From the NCBI RefSeq assembly GCF_003722315.1, contig NZ_CP033580.1, forward strand, positions 2,570,501-2,634,500: 64,000 nt of DNA. Reading direction: 5' to 3'. The DNA comes from Thermoanaerobacter ethanolicus JW 200 (GTDB lineage: Bacteria; Bacillota; Thermoanaerobacteria; Thermoanaerobacterales; Thermoanaerobacteraceae). The notes below the pieces were generated by a model. That model was given only the letters and a program-made list of their open reading frames with translations. It searched no databases and was not told the origin of the DNA. Shown piece after piece: positions 1 to 9,211 of this stretch. The position numbers and the translations under genes were made by a program. Numbering within the stretch: position 1 is the first letter of the stretch; each line of letters opens with the position of its first letter.

Positions 1-879
1 TTTCTTTATATAGTTATTTTTACCAATTATTACGTTAGGTCCTACAACAGCGTTAGCTTCAATTATTGCATTGTCTCCTATAATCACAGGAGGGATGATT
101 TTAGCTTCAGGAGAAATTGTAACATTTTTACCTATTACCTTTCCCTTTTTAAGTAACTTATCTTTATATCCTAAATCTACTCTTCCTTCTAAAATATCAA
201 AATGACTAGTGATGTATTGATTGGTATTTCCTATATCACACCAATATCCTCCTGTAATATAACCGTACATTGGAATATCATTTTTCAACAACATAGGAAA
301 TAAATCTTTACTAAAATCAAAAGGCTTATCTTGAGGTATAAACTCCAATATTTCTGGTTCTATTATGTATATACCCGTATTTACTGTATCGCTAAACACT
401 TCTCCCCAAGAAGGTTTCTCTAAAAATTTTTTTATTTTGCCTTCCTCATCCACAATCACAACACCATATTCCAACGGCACATCTACTCTTGTCAAAATAA
501 GAGTAACTTTTGCCCCTTTCTTTCTGTGAAACTCATAAGCTTCTTTTATATTAACATCAGTAATTACATCTCCGCTCATAACAATAAAAGTATCATTTAG
601 AAAGTCTCTAGCATTTTTGACACTGCCTGCCGTCCCTAACGGCTTATCCTCTATATAAAACTTTATTTCATCCCCATATTCTTCTTCTAAATATTTTTTA
701 ATCTTTTGAGGCAAGTAAAAAAGCGTAACAGCTAAATCTTTGATTCCATATTTGTGTAAGTGTTCCACTATATGCTTTATCGCAGGTTTATTTGCAACAG
801 GTACCATAGGCTTAGGTATATCGGCTGTTAAAGGTCTTAGTCTACTTCCTTCTCCACCCGCCATGATTATCCCTTTCAT
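1..879 (-). CDS. Sugar-phosphate nucleotidyltransferase, C-terminus cut by window edge
   Basis: The enzyme should join a sugar 1-phosphate to a nucleotide to make an NDP-sugar for glycan synthesis. The N-terminus MKGIIMAGGEGSRLRPLT is the nucleotide-binding signature of the family, followed by a conserved PKPMVPVANKP segment and DV/GDV metal-site residues near residue 110. After about residue 240 the protein turns into hexapeptide repeats (VIIGDNAIIEANAVVG), so a left-handed beta-helix follows the catalytic domain. About 293 codons are visible and no stop is reached. In this lineage such proteins are often fused to a phosphomannomutase-like domain, which cannot be checked here. Sugar specificity (glucose or mannose) is not decided. 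The start is the ATG at 877-879 behind an AGAGGTGG site. Confidence 0.85.
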   Translation of the reverse strand, partial: MKGIIMAGGEGSRLRPLTADIPKPMVPVANKPAIKHIVEHLHKYGIKDLAVTLFYLPQKIKKYLEEEYGDEIKFYIEDKPLGTAGSVKNARDFLNDTFIVMSGDVITDVNIKEAYEFHRKKGAKVTLILTRVDVPLEYGVVIVDEEGKIKKFLEKPSWGEVFSDTVNTGIYIIEPEILEFIPQDKPFDFSKDLFPMLLKNDIPMYGYITGGYWCDIGNTNQYITSHFDILEGRVDLGYKDKLLKKGKVIGKNVTISPEAKIIPPVIIGDNAIIEANAVVGPNVIIGKNNYIKK

Positions 880-1006
880 CCAACCACCTCTAAAAAATAT
901 TATTAATCCCTAATTCTTAGTGTTTTTTATTTAATGAAAAATTATTCATTTTAAGACATTGGCAACATAAAATTGAAATAGGAAAGGACTTTGCGGGGGA
1001 GTAAAA

Positions 1007-1933
1007 ATGATAATCTCTTTAATATATTTCGCGGCAGGAATAGGAATATTTATTTGGGGAATTTTTACTTTAACAAGGGGATTAAAGGTCTTCTCACACC
1101 AAAAAATTTCTCAAATTATTAACAATTTTGCAAGCAATTTATTAAAATCAATAATAATAGGTTTTTTTATAACCTTAATTATTCAAAGCAGTAGCATGGT
1201 AACTGTAATCGCAGTAACAATGGCAGGAGCAGAGCTTTTAACTCTTAAAAGCGCAGCAGGTATAATTATAGGTTCTAATATTGGAACTACTATTGCCGTG
1301 CAGCTTTACGCATTTAATCTGTTTAAAATAGCCCCTTATTTAGTTTTTATAGGTTCTGTACTACATTTCCAAAATTGCAATACTAAATTAAAATTTGTAG
1401 GAAATGTATTTTTAGGATTTGGATTAGTATTTTATGGTCTTAAGATAATGGAACTGGCTACAATGCCTCTTAAAAAAAATTCTAACTTCGAGCTTATTAG
1501 TGCTAATCTTTCAAATCCTTTCTGGGGAATTCTTGCTGGAATAATCACAGCATTAATCCTTCAATCAAGTAATGTAGGTATAGCAACACTACAAGTTTTG
1601 GTCTCCTCTCAACTAATAACCTTGCCTCAAGCATTGCCAATAATATATGGTTTAAATATTGGAACTTGCTCAGAGGCTATCATACTGAGCTTTGCCTCTA
1701 ACAAAGAAGGGAAAAAAATAGCTCTCTTTAACATTTTTCTTAATATAGGGGGCACTATACTCTTTTTGCCTTTTACAAATTTTTTTGCAGAGTTTTTGAA
1801 ACTCATCTCCCCCCACAATCCTTTAAGACAGGTGGCAAACGCCCACACATTTTTTAATCTTTTTTCTGCACTTTTGATAATTCCTTTTCTTAAGCAACTT
1901 TTTGTTTTAATAGATAAATTAGTAAATAAATAA
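1007..1933 (+). CDS. Na/Pi-cotransporter II-family membrane protein
   Basis: This 308-residue membrane protein has the internal duplication of the Na/Pi cotransporter family (PF02690). The two halves carry the matching signatures QSSSMVTVIAV (around residue 61) and QSSNVGIATL (around residue 187), and each is followed by a Gly/Asn-rich NIGT stretch. About eight hydrophobic segments are visible. The C-terminal PhoU-like domain of the longer bacterial members is absent, so this is the short form. It probably moves phosphate or a similar anion with sodium, but the substrate is inferred from the family. It is transcribed divergently from the nucleotidyltransferase, and a GGGGGAG site precedes the ATG. 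Confidence 0.8.
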   Translation: MIISLIYFAAGIGIFIWGIFTLTRGLKVFSHQKISQIINNFASNLLKSIIIGFFITLIIQSSSMVTVIAVTMAGAELLTLKSAAGIIIGSNIGTTIAVQLYAFNLFKIAPYLVFIGSVLHFQNCNTKLKFVGNVFLGFGLVFYGLKIMELATMPLKKNSNFELISANLSNPFWGILAGIITALILQSSNVGIATLQVLVSSQLITLPQALPIIYGLNIGTCSEAIILSFASNKEGKKIALFNIFLNIGGTILFLPFTNFFAEFLKLISPHNPLRQVANAHTFFNLFSALLIIPFLKQLFVLIDKLVNK

Positions 1934-1987
1934 AAAATTCAATTAATAGGAATCCTAATATTAAAGTTTATTTTCAAGGTGGTAACA

Positions 1988-3073
1988 ATGAACAAAAGAT
2001 TAGAAGTTAGCAATTTATTGTTTTTAATGATAACTTTTGAGATTGGAACATCAGTACTCTTTTGTTTGGGAATTGAAGCAAAACAAGATTGTTGGCTTTC
2101 TATTTTAATTGCAATGCTTATTTCTCTGCCAATTACACTTATGTACGTCTCCTCTTTTGAAAAATCGCAAAAAAATCTTCCACAGTTACTTGAGTTTGTT
2201 TATGGGAAATATATAGGTAAAACTTTATCTCTAATTTATGCTCTGTACTTTTTATACATTGCTTCGAGAAACGTAAGAGACTATGTAGAACTCAGTGTAA
2301 ATACAATATATTCTCGAACACCTACATATATTTTTTCTTCTTTTATGCTTATATTAGTAATGTATTACCTCCTATTTGATATATGTGTACTTGCCCGCGT
2401 TGCTAAAATTTTGCTCCCTCTTATTTTAGCTATTATGGCTTTTCAAACAACTATGATAATGATGGGAGATAATTTTAGTTTTTCAAGGCTTTTACCAATT
2501 TTAGAAAATGGAATTGTTCCCGTAATCAAAGCAGCAATTCCTCTAATTGTGACTTTTCCCTTTGGTGAACTTATTGCTTTTACTACAGTTTTTGATAAAG
2601 TAAAACAAAAGGAAAAAATAAAAAAGATAATGCTGATAACCACTGTTTTTACTGGTCTACTATTGTCCTTTAACAATATCATTATAATTTCTTCTTTAGG
2701 AGCAGATGAAGCTTCAAGAGAAAATTTCCCATTGTATCAAGTTATAAGATTAATAAATTTAGGAAATTTAAAAAACCTAGACACTTTGTATGTATTTATA
2801 ATGATTATAGGGGTATTTTTTAAGATTAGCGTATTTACTTATGCAGGACTTACAATGATAAAAAATGCGTTGGAACTAAAAAGTTATAAATACCTTCTTT
2901 TTCCTGTTTTGTCGATGATTTTTGCTGCTTCTTTTATAATTGCCGACAGTTATCAAACCCACATACTTATAGGTCTTAAATTTACTCCTTTTTACATACA
3001 TGTACCTCTACAAATAATTTTACCTATGATTACATTTCTATTTTTAAACATAAAAGAAAAGAGAAAGCTTTAA
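1988..3073 (+). CDS. GerAB-family spore germination permease
   Basis: This is a 361-residue integral membrane protein with about ten hydrophobic segments. The start MNKRLEVSNLLFLMITFEIG and the following SxLFCLGIEAKQD fit the GerAB/endospore germination permease family (PF03845, APC superfamily). GerAB proteins are the ligand-sensing subunit of germinant receptors in the spore inner membrane. No gerAA or gerAC partner is adjacent, so this is an orphan B subunit or a permease of another role. I chose the ATG at 1988 over the GTG at 1979 because the AAGGTGG ribosome site overlaps the GTG. The stop codon lies inside the loop of a terminator hairpin. Confidence 0.8.
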   Translation: MNKRLEVSNLLFLMITFEIGTSVLFCLGIEAKQDCWLSILIAMLISLPITLMYVSSFEKSQKNLPQLLEFVYGKYIGKTLSLIYALYFLYIASRNVRDYVELSVNTIYSRTPTYIFSSFMLILVMYYLLFDICVLARVAKILLPLILAIMAFQTTMIMMGDNFSFSRLLPILENGIVPVIKAAIPLIVTFPFGELIAFTTVFDKVKQKEKIKKIMLITTVFTGLLLSFNNIIIISSLGADEASRENFPLYQVIRLINLGNLKNLDTLYVFIMIIGVFFKISVFTYAGLTMIKNALELKSYKYLLFPVLSMIFAASFIIADSYQTHILIGLKFTPFYIHVPLQIILPMITFLFLNIKEKRKL

Positions 3074-3087
3074 AAGCCTTCTCTTTT
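3057..3087. terminator. Bidirectional terminator between convergent genes
   Basis: AAAAGAGAA and TTCTCTTTT form the base of a hairpin whose upper part pairs GCTT with AAGC. It overlaps the 3' ends of the GerAB-like gene and the convergent PIG-L gene, with T-rich arms in both directions. Confidence 0.6.
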
Positions 3088-4495
3088 ACTCACCTATTTT
3101 ATACATATTCCAAGGTATTTTATCTATAAGACGATTCCTATAAATAGAATCTGCTCCCATAAATATATATCTTAAATTGTCCACCTGTGGTATTTTTATT
3201 TCAACCCAAATTTTATTTCCATTAATTGTAGGTTTTGCTGCTATGACATCTGTCAAAGAATTTTCTGCCCTTTTATACTGATATAATTTTCCATTTACAA
3301 TTCCTAAATCAATACGTTTTATATCATTTTGATCTTTATAAAATAGCCTCATTTCAACATGGTAAATTACTTTTTTAGATATTGGTCTTGCCGATTCTAA
3401 GCCGATGTACAATTTATTGTCGTAATAAAAAGCTCCTAATCGCGTTAAAGCTGCACTTCTGTATATTTCCTCATTTAACATGCCACCAGTATACACTTTT
3501 AAAAGAGTATGAGGCAAAGCTCTACTTTGTAAATCTGGTTTTGAATCAACTACAGGAATAGTGATGACAGGTTTTGTAGCAAATAATTCGGTTTTTCTTA
3601 CAAAAGCCATTAAAAATGGTTCCATAACATCTATTTGGGTCCTATATTGTTTTATAGCCACTTGTTTCAAATCTATTTCTTTTGGAGTTAAGTCAAAAGA
3701 TTGCCATTCTGTGTTACTATCTTTCATATCTACAGGAGGTAACATGGGCCTATTTTTCTCCGCCATCCATGGCACTGGCCATTGTGGATGATGGACTAAA
3801 AACATATGCTCACGGACATTTATATTCACAGCGGTAATAGTATATCTCACAAAATTGCTTACTGCCCAATGGTCGGGATGCATATCATCTGCTAAAGGAT
3901 AATATATATCAGTAGGTTTAAAATCTTTAATTATTTCCGTAAGTTCATTAACTAAATTTTGTCCTGTATATGGAATACCCGGCTTATAAACTGTATCATA
4001 AGGAGCATATGCCACATGAATTCCGCCACTCACTCTTGGACGGCCATTATCCCAATATTGGCTCCACAAAAATCTGATGCTTCCATCAGCAAACCCTAAA
4101 AAAATTAAATCTTGTCGCGGTAATCCCAAAACTCTCATGGCAACAATACTTTCTTGCTGTCTTGCAAGTCCAAAACGATAAAAATCTTGAGGAGTAGGAT
4201 TTGTTTTACCACAAAATGACATTGCAGCTTTCTTGTAACTCTCTCCACTTGTGACTATTACTACTTTAATAGGCCTTTTAAGTTCTACAGCTCTTTGAAT
4301 AATTCCTGCCATTCCTAAAGTCTCATCATCAGGATGAGGAACTATAATGAGGATTCTTTGCCCAGGGTCATCAAAAGTTGGCAGTGTACCTTTTTCTGCG
4401 AAGTTTGCAATAGCCATTTCCCAATTCATTATATAGGATATTCCTATTAATAAAGCAATAAACAAAGAAAAGTAAATAGTCCGTTTATTTATCAT
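3086..4495 (-). CDS. Membrane-anchored PIG-L family deacetylase
   Basis: The 469-residue protein begins with a single hydrophobic anchor (residues 8-23) and then a PIG-L/LmbE domain (PF02585). The zinc motif HPDDE is at residues 54-58 inside ILIIVPHPDDETLGMAG. The later HPDHWA segment (near residue 206) supplies the usual further metal ligand. These enzymes remove N-acetyl groups from glycans or glycosyl conjugates. From about residue 310 there is an extra beta-rich region resembling a carbohydrate-binding or sandwich domain, which I do not recognise. The anchor suggests action on the outer face of the membrane. It is monocistronic, with a GGAGG site before the ATG. The substrate is unknown. 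Confidence 0.8.
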   Translation of the reverse strand: MINKRTIYFSLFIALLIGISYIMNWEMAIANFAEKGTLPTFDDPGQRILIIVPHPDDETLGMAGIIQRAVELKRPIKVVIVTSGESYKKAAMSFCGKTNPTPQDFYRFGLARQQESIVAMRVLGLPRQDLIFLGFADGSIRFLWSQYWDNGRPRVSGGIHVAYAPYDTVYKPGIPYTGQNLVNELTEIIKDFKPTDIYYPLADDMHPDHWAVSNFVRYTITAVNINVREHMFLVHHPQWPVPWMAEKNRPMLPPVDMKDSNTEWQSFDLTPKEIDLKQVAIKQYRTQIDVMEPFLMAFVRKTELFATKPVITIPVVDSKPDLQSRALPHTLLKVYTGGMLNEEIYRSAALTRLGAFYYDNKLYIGLESARPISKKVIYHVEMRLFYKDQNDIKRIDLGIVNGKLYQYKRAENSLTDVIAAKPTINGNKIWVEIKIPQVDNLRYIFMGADSIYRNRLIDKIPWNMYKIGE

Positions 4496-4647
4496 GCTAC
4501 TCTGCCTCCATTCATGCTATTATTGTACTATACATTTATGAACAAATTATTACATGATAATTAATTTTTAATTAATAATCTCAAATTTTGAAAAATATTT
4601 TGTTGTGATACAATCATACTACGAAGAAAAAATAAAAAGGGGGAAGG

Positions 4648-5589
4648 ATGAATATGTTTGTAGATTTTCACTGTGATACTCTTTATCATTTAGTGGACAA
4701 AAAAATAGATTTCACTGAAAGGTCAAAAGAAGGTCATGTGGATTTACAAAGGATGAAAGAAGGTAAAGTTCACTTACAGGTTTTTGCTGTATTTGTAGAC
4801 CCAACACAGATGAGAAAAAATGCTGCTACAATGGCTTTAAAGATGATTGACAAAATGCATGAAGTAATCGAAGAAACAAAAGAATTTGGATTAATATTAA
4901 AAGGAGAAGATATAGATAAAGCAAAAGAAAAAGGAAAAATTGGAGCATTGCTTTCTATAGAAGGCGGCGAAGTTTTAGAAGGTGAAATTTCTCTTCTTAG
5001 GATGTTTTACAAATTAGGAGTAAGAGCTCTCACTTTAACATGGAGTTTGAGAAACGATTTAGGGGACGGAGTAGACGGTGTTAAAGAATCGGGGCTTACC
5101 TCCTTTGGCAAAGAAGTTGTAAAAGAGATGAATCGCCTAGGAATGATTGTAGATGTATCTCATCTTAATGAAAAAGGATTTTGGGATGTAGTAGAACTTA
5201 GTAAGAAACCTATTATAGCTTCTCATTCTAATGCTAAAACCCTATGCTCCCACAGAAGAAATTTGACAGATGAGCAAATAAAAGCGATAGCTCAAAAAGG
5301 CGGTGTAATTGGAATAAATTTTGCTCCACAATTTTTAAGAGATGAAGGTCAAGCTACATTAGAAGATGTTTTAAATCATATAAATTATATATGCGAATTA
5401 GTAGGAGAAGATTATGTAGGTTTTGGTTCTGACTTTGATGGGATTAGCAGTACACCAGAAGGTTTAGAAGATATATCACACTTTCCTAAAATTGTAGAAG
5501 GCCTAATAAAAAGAGGATATACTGAAGAACAAATTGCTAAAATTACTCACAAAAATTTTGAAAATCTCATAAAGAAAATTTTGATATAA
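4648..5589 (+). CDS. Membrane-dipeptidase family peptidase (renal dipeptidase type)
   Basis: At 313 residues this matches the bacterial peptidase family M19 (PF01244), zinc enzymes that cleave dipeptides. Visible metal-site motifs are DFHCDTLYH at the N-terminus, LLSIEGGE in the middle, and SHSNAKTLCSHRRN and GFGSDFDG in the second half. There is no signal peptide, so the protein is likely cytoplasmic despite the family name. A GGGGGAAGG ribosome site lies just before the ATG at 4648. A second in-frame ATG two codons later is less well spaced. The gene stands alone, ending at a near-palindromic hairpin. Confidence 0.88.
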   Translation: MNMFVDFHCDTLYHLVDKKIDFTERSKEGHVDLQRMKEGKVHLQVFAVFVDPTQMRKNAATMALKMIDKMHEVIEETKEFGLILKGEDIDKAKEKGKIGALLSIEGGEVLEGEISLLRMFYKLGVRALTLTWSLRNDLGDGVDGVKESGLTSFGKEVVKEMNRLGMIVDVSHLNEKGFWDVVELSKKPIIASHSNAKTLCSHRRNLTDEQIKAIAQKGGVIGINFAPQFLRDEGQATLEDVLNHINYICELVGEDYVGFGSDFDGISSTPEGLEDISHFPKIVEGLIKRGYTEEQIAKITHKNFENLIKKILI

Positions 5590-5852
5590 AAACAAAAGGA
5601 GCCCTGGAATATTCCAAGGGCTTGCATATGTTAAAGGGGGAGTCATTGTTTTGACCAAGTATACATTATACAGTCCTTTTTCAAAAAAATCAAGACCTCA
5701 ATAAAATTTTTTTGAGGGATAGGGGGTATCTTTAAGGGAGCTCATCTTATATTATAACCAAATTTGTGAGTTTTAAAATTAAAATCTCGTTAATTTTGTT
5801 AAATTTATATTAACTTTTTGTTAATTGTGACACTGCGATGAGAGATTTGTTA
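5590..5852. other. Gene-free stretch before glyA
   Basis: Directly after the dipeptidase stop there is a near-palindrome (GCCCTGGAATATTCCAAGGGC with one unpaired base, about 5603-5623), which may end that transcript although no T-run follows. Further on, around 5789-5825, the hexamers GTTAAT, ATTAAC and GTTAAT alternate in an AT-rich stretch and could bind a regulator of glyA. I see no gene and no recognisable riboswitch here. Confidence 0.35.
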
Positions 5853-5881
5853 TTGAATATAGTATACAAAAAATTTATAAT
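5853..5881 (+). promoter_or_regulatory. Sigma-A promoter of glyA
   Basis: TTGAAT (5853-5858) and TATAAT (5876-5881) are separated by exactly 17 bases and lie about 30 bases before the glyA ATG. Confidence 0.65.
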
Positions 5882-5913
5882 AGAAATATAAATGAAACAT
5901 AGGGGGTAAAGTC

Positions 5914-7155
5914 ATGGATATTGAAATAATAAGAAAAACTGATCCAGAAATTGCAGACGCAATTGAAAAAGAGCTTATAAGGCAGAGAAATAAAATAGAG
6001 CTTATAGCTTCTGAAAATTTTGTAAGTAGAGCTGTAATGGAAGCAATGGGGTCCCCTCTTACTAATAAATACGCAGAAGGGTATCCAAATAAAAGGTATT
6101 ACGGCGGTTGCGAATATGTGGATATAGCTGAAGAGTTAGCAAGAGAAAGGCTCAAAAAACTTTTTGGTGCTGAACACGCAAATGTACAACCTCATTCAGG
6201 AGCACAGGCAAACATGGCTGCTTATTTTGCTCTTATAAAGCCAGGAGATACTGTGCTGGGAATGGATTTAGCCCATGGAGGGCACCTCACTCATGGAAGC
6301 AAAGTCAATTTTTCAGGCCAAATCTATAATTTCGTATCTTACGGAGTAAGAGAAGATACAGGATATATAGATTACGATGAAGTAGAAAGAGTCGCAAAAA
6401 AGCACAAACCCAAATTGATTGTCGCAGGTGCTAGCGCTTACCCAAGGATAATCGATTTTAAGAGATTTAGAGAAATTGCAGACAGCGTTGGAGCTTACCT
6501 AATGGTAGATATGGCTCATATAGCTGGTCTTGTAGCAGCAGGTCTTCATCCTAATCCTGTTCCTTATGCAGATGTCGTTACGACTACCACCCATAAGACT
6601 TTAAGAGGCCCAAGAGGAGGAGCTATTCTTTGCAAAGAAGAATACGCAAAAGCAATAGACAAAGCACTCTTCCCGGGCACACAAGGTGGCCCTTTAATGC
6701 ATATAATAGCAGCAAAAGCCGTTTGTTTTAAAGAAGCTCTCACCGATGAATTCAAAGAATATCAAAAAAGAATTGTCGAAAATGCAAAAGCTTTAGCAAA
6801 TGCATTAATGGAAAGAGGAATAAATTTAGTGTCAGGTGGAACCGATAACCACTTGATGTTGTTGGATTTAAGAAATACAGGAATAACAGGCAAAGAGTTA
6901 GAAACAAGATTAGATGAAGTAAACATAACTTGCAACAAAAATGCTATACCCTTTGACCCATTAGGGCCAAATATAACTTCTGGTGTGAGACTGGGAACTC
7001 CAGCTGTTACGACAAGAGGTATGAAACCTGAAGACATGGTAAAAATAGCGGACATTATAGTCAATGTAATAAGGGATGAAAACTATAAAGAAAAAGCAAA
7101 AGAAAGAGTAGCAAATCTGCTCAAAAAATACCCTCTTTATGAGGACCTCATATAA
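5914..7155 (+). CDS. glyA: Serine hydroxymethyltransferase
   Basis: GlyA converts serine and tetrahydrofolate to glycine and 5,10-methylene-tetrahydrofolate, the main source of one-carbon units. The 413-residue length is standard. The family start [10 protein letters not shown], the [10 protein letters not shown] segment and the PLP lysine in [14 protein letters not shown] (about residue 227) are all present. It has its own promoter and a GGGGG site before the ATG at 5914. It is convergent with the his operon. The original bidirectional terminator between the two was split by an insertion sequence and an intron. Confidence 0.97.
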   Translation: MDIEIIRKTDPEIADAIEKELIRQRNKIELIASENFVSRAVMEAMGSPLTNKYAEGYPNKRYYGGCEYVDIAEELARERLKKLFGAEHANVQPHSGAQANMAAYFALIKPGDTVLGMDLAHGGHLTHGSKVNFSGQIYNFVSYGVREDTGYIDYDEVERVAKKHKPKLIVAGASAYPRIIDFKRFREIADSVGAYLMVDMAHIAGLVAAGLHPNPVPYADVVTTTTHKTLRGPRGGAILCKEEYAKAIDKALFPGTQGGPLMHIIAAKAVCFKEALTDEFKEYQKRIVENAKALANALMERGINLVSGGTDNHLMLLDLRNTGITGKELETRLDEVNITCNKNAIPFDPLGPNITSGVRLGTPAVTTRGMKPEDMVKIADIIVNVIRDENYKEKAKERVANLLKKYPLYEDLI

Positions 7156-7162
7156 AGAAGAT

Positions 7163-7189
7163 AGGGAAAGTCTTTTACTGACTTTCCCT
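7163..7189. terminator. glyA terminator hairpin; left copy of IS target duplication
   Basis: AGGGAAAGTC and GACTTTCCCT pair around a short TTTTACT loop. The identical 27 bases recur at 8756-8782, directly on the other side of the insertion sequence. In the rebuilt ancestral site the hairpin was followed by TATTTCTTTC on the plus strand and TATCTTCTTT on the minus strand, so it probably terminated both glyA and hisIE. Confidence 0.75.
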
Positions 7190-7210
7190 CAGACTGTTGA
7201 CAAAATATCG

Positions 7211-7237
7211 GGAACCCGTTATGATGAGAAGGGTTCC
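7211..7237 (+). terminator. Hairpin inside left end of the IS1182-type element
   Basis: GGAACCC (7211-7217) pairs with GGGTTCC (7231-7237) and is followed by TTGTTATTTTA. It lies between the left inverted repeat and the transposase start and would stop read-through transcripts from glyA. Confidence 0.5.
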
Positions 7238-7282
7238 TTGTTATTTTAGTGGTATAAAGCAAAAGAGGAGAGGAGAAGGAAG

Positions 7283-8824
7283 ATGTTAACAAAGAAACAG
7301 GATGCAAGACATCAAATAGAATTTGTAAGCATAGATCAATTAGTACCAAAAGACCACCTTTTAAGAAAGATAGAAAAAGTCATAGACTTTAGCTTCATAT
7401 ACGATTTAGTAAAGGACAAATATTCCGAAGATCACGGCAGACCAAGTATAGATCCAGTAGTATTGATAAAAATACTGTTCATTCAATATCTTTTTGGTAT
7501 ACCGTCGATAAGAAGAACAATAGCAGAAATAAAAACAAACGTTGCATATAGATGGTTTTTAGGGTATGGACTAACAGAAGAAATACCTCATTTTTCAACA
7601 TTTAGCCAGAACTACATAAGAAGATTCAAAGGGACAGACATATTTGAGAAAATATTTACGAAGATTTTAGAAGAAGCAATAAGGCATGGGTTAGTAAATG
7701 CAGAGGAAGTATTCATAGATTCCACTCACGTAAAAGCAAGTGCCAATAAGAAAAAATATACAAAAGAAATAATAGAACAAGAAGCCAAGACTTACCAAGA
7801 AAAACTAGAAGAAGAAATAAACAAAGATAGAGAAGCTCATGGAAAAAAGCCATTAAAGAAAATCAAGACGATAAAGACGAAAGAAGTAAAAGTAAGCAAA
7901 ACAGACCCAGATAGTGGAATGTTAAACAAAAATGAAAAAGAAAAATGTTTTGCATATTCCTTTCACACAGCCTGCGATAAAAACGGATTTGTATTAGGAG
8001 TAAAAGTTGAAGCAGCGAATGTACACGACAGCGTAATGTTTGAAGAAGTACTAAAAGAAGTTGAAAATAGGGTAGGAAAACCGAAAGCAATAGCAGTAGA
8101 TGCAGGATACAAAAATCCGTACATATTAAAGACAATATTTGATAGAGAAATAATACCAGCAGTGCCATACACAAGACCAAAAACAAAAGACGGTTTTATG
8201 AAGAAACATGAGTTTGTGTATGATGAATATTATGACTGTTACATATGCCCGCAGAATGAAATACTAACATATGTTACAACCAATAGAGAAGGATATAGAG
8301 AATACAAATCAAACCCAGAAAAATGTAAAAACTGTCCTTTAAGAGAAAAGTGTACCCAAAGTAAAGACTACACAAAGAGGATATTCAGGCACATATGGGA
8401 AGGATATGTAGAAGAAGCAGAACACCTAAGGCATACACCTTACTGTAAAGAAGTATATGAGAGAAGGAAAGAGACAATAGAGAGAGTGTTTGCAGATTTA
8501 AAGGAGAAGCATGGTTTGCGATGGACAACATTAAGAGGGAAAGAAAAATTGTCCATGCAAGCGATGCTTGTTTTTGCTGCCATGAATTTAAAGAAAATGG
8601 CCTTATGGTTATGGAGGAAGGGCAAAGGGCCCTTTGACATTTCAAAACTTTATCCATTATTTGGAGTTTTAAAGAAAATTTTATCCAGATATATACAGCC
8701 CCTGTTTTCGGTACTAAGAAAACAGGGGCTAAAATTTTACTTTGTCAACAAACTGAGGGAAAGTCTTTTACTGACTTTCCCTATTTCTTTCGTGCGCCCG
8801 GCATGGGCGATAGCTAGGCGGTGA
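7283..8824 (+). CDS. IS1182-family DDE transposase with read-through C-terminus
   Basis: The 513-residue frame encodes a DDE transposase. Likely catalytic residues are D146 ([10 protein letters not shown]), D273 ([10 protein letters not shown]) and E400 ([14 protein letters not shown]). Four cysteines in CYIC and CKNC-type pairs plus a nearby CTQ form a probable zinc site around residues 319-357. The start is the ATG at 7283 behind GAGGAGAAGGAAG. The element itself ends after codon 491. Codons 492-503 come from the target duplication and flank, and codons 504-513 with the TGA stop come from the adjacent group II intron. The transposase therefore has no stop of its own at this locus. The catalytic core is intact. 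Confidence 0.88.
   Translation: MLTKKQDARHQIEFVSIDQLVPKDHLLRKIEKVIDFSFIYDLVKDKYSEDHGRPSIDPVVLIKILFIQYLFGIPSIRRTIAEIKTNVAYRWFLGYGLTEEIPHFSTFSQNYIRRFKGTDIFEKIFTKILEEAIRHGLVNAEEVFIDSTHVKASANKKKYTKEIIEQEAKTYQEKLEEEINKDREAHGKKPLKKIKTIKTKEVKVSKTDPDSGMLNKNEKEKCFAYSFHTACDKNGFVLGVKVEAANVHDSVMFEEVLKEVENRVGKPKAIAVDAGYKNPYILKTIFDREIIPAVPYTRPKTKDGFMKKHEFVYDEYYDCYICPQNEILTYVTTNREGYREYKSNPEKCKNCPLREKCTQSKDYTKRIFRHIWEGYVEEAEHLRHTPYCKEVYERRKETIERVFADLKEKHGLRWTTLRGKEKLSMQAMLVFAAMNLKKMALWLWRKGKGPFDISKLYPLFGVLKKILSRYIQPLFSVLRKQGLKFYFVNKLRESLLLTFPISFVRPAWAIARR
8697..8730 (+). terminator. Strong hairpin inside the 3' end of the transposase gene
   Basis: AGCCCCTGTTTTC (8697-8709) pairs perfectly with GAAAACAGGGGCT (8718-8730), and AAAATTTT follows. 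It lies within the coding sequence (codons about 472-483), close to the right end of the element. It may act as a terminator for antisense or incoming transcripts. Confidence 0.5.
8756..8782. terminator. Right copy of the duplicated terminator; group II intron target
   Basis: This is base-for-base the same 27-bp hairpin as 7163-7189. It is followed by ATTTCTTTC, and the group IIC intron starts at 8792, nine bases behind the stem. That is the position expected for class C introns, which integrate behind intrinsic terminators. Confidence 0.75.
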
Positions 8825-9211
8825 AAGTCCGCTGTGGGCTTGGTAGTGGGAACCACTAGCCAAGAGCAAGGGTGTCCATCGTGAGGTGGAATCTGAAGGA
8901 AGCTTAAGGCAAAATCTCGGTCTGATGAACAAGAACCAGATAAGAGGCTGAATTGGGGTGGATGAGTTTGCGTAACAAAACGAAGTCCAACACTACCCGA
9001 ATCCCATACAGTAAATCTGGCAGATATATGAGATGAAAGTTATCGTTCTTACCCGGGGAGGTCTCAAGGATAAGTCATGGAAGTAAAATCTGAAGTGACA
9101 ACCCATGCAGTGATGTATGGCTGAACCTTGAGAAGTCAGCAGAGGTCATAGTACTTATCTAGACATGAATAGATAAGGAAGGACCGAACGTTAGGAGGTT
9201 TTGGAAATCTT

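Larger units (their letters stand above)
7190..8755 (+). mobile_element. IS1182-family insertion sequence, complete
   Basis: The 1566-bp element has terminal inverted repeats. The left end CAGACTGTTGACAAAATA and the reverse-complemented right end CAGTTTGTTGACAAAGTA match at 15 of 18 bases. It is flanked by a perfect 27-bp direct repeat, which is itself a terminator hairpin. One transposase gene fills it. A hairpin with a T-rich tail near the left end (7211-7237) and a strong hairpin near the right end (8697-8730) could shield the element from outside transcription. The intact ORF and perfect duplication suggest fairly recent insertion. Confidence 0.88.

Noticed and set aside
7863-8186. Open frames antisense to the IS transposase
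   Set aside because: They lie wholly inside the transposase gene, have no ribosome site and give low-complexity leucine/serine-rich products.
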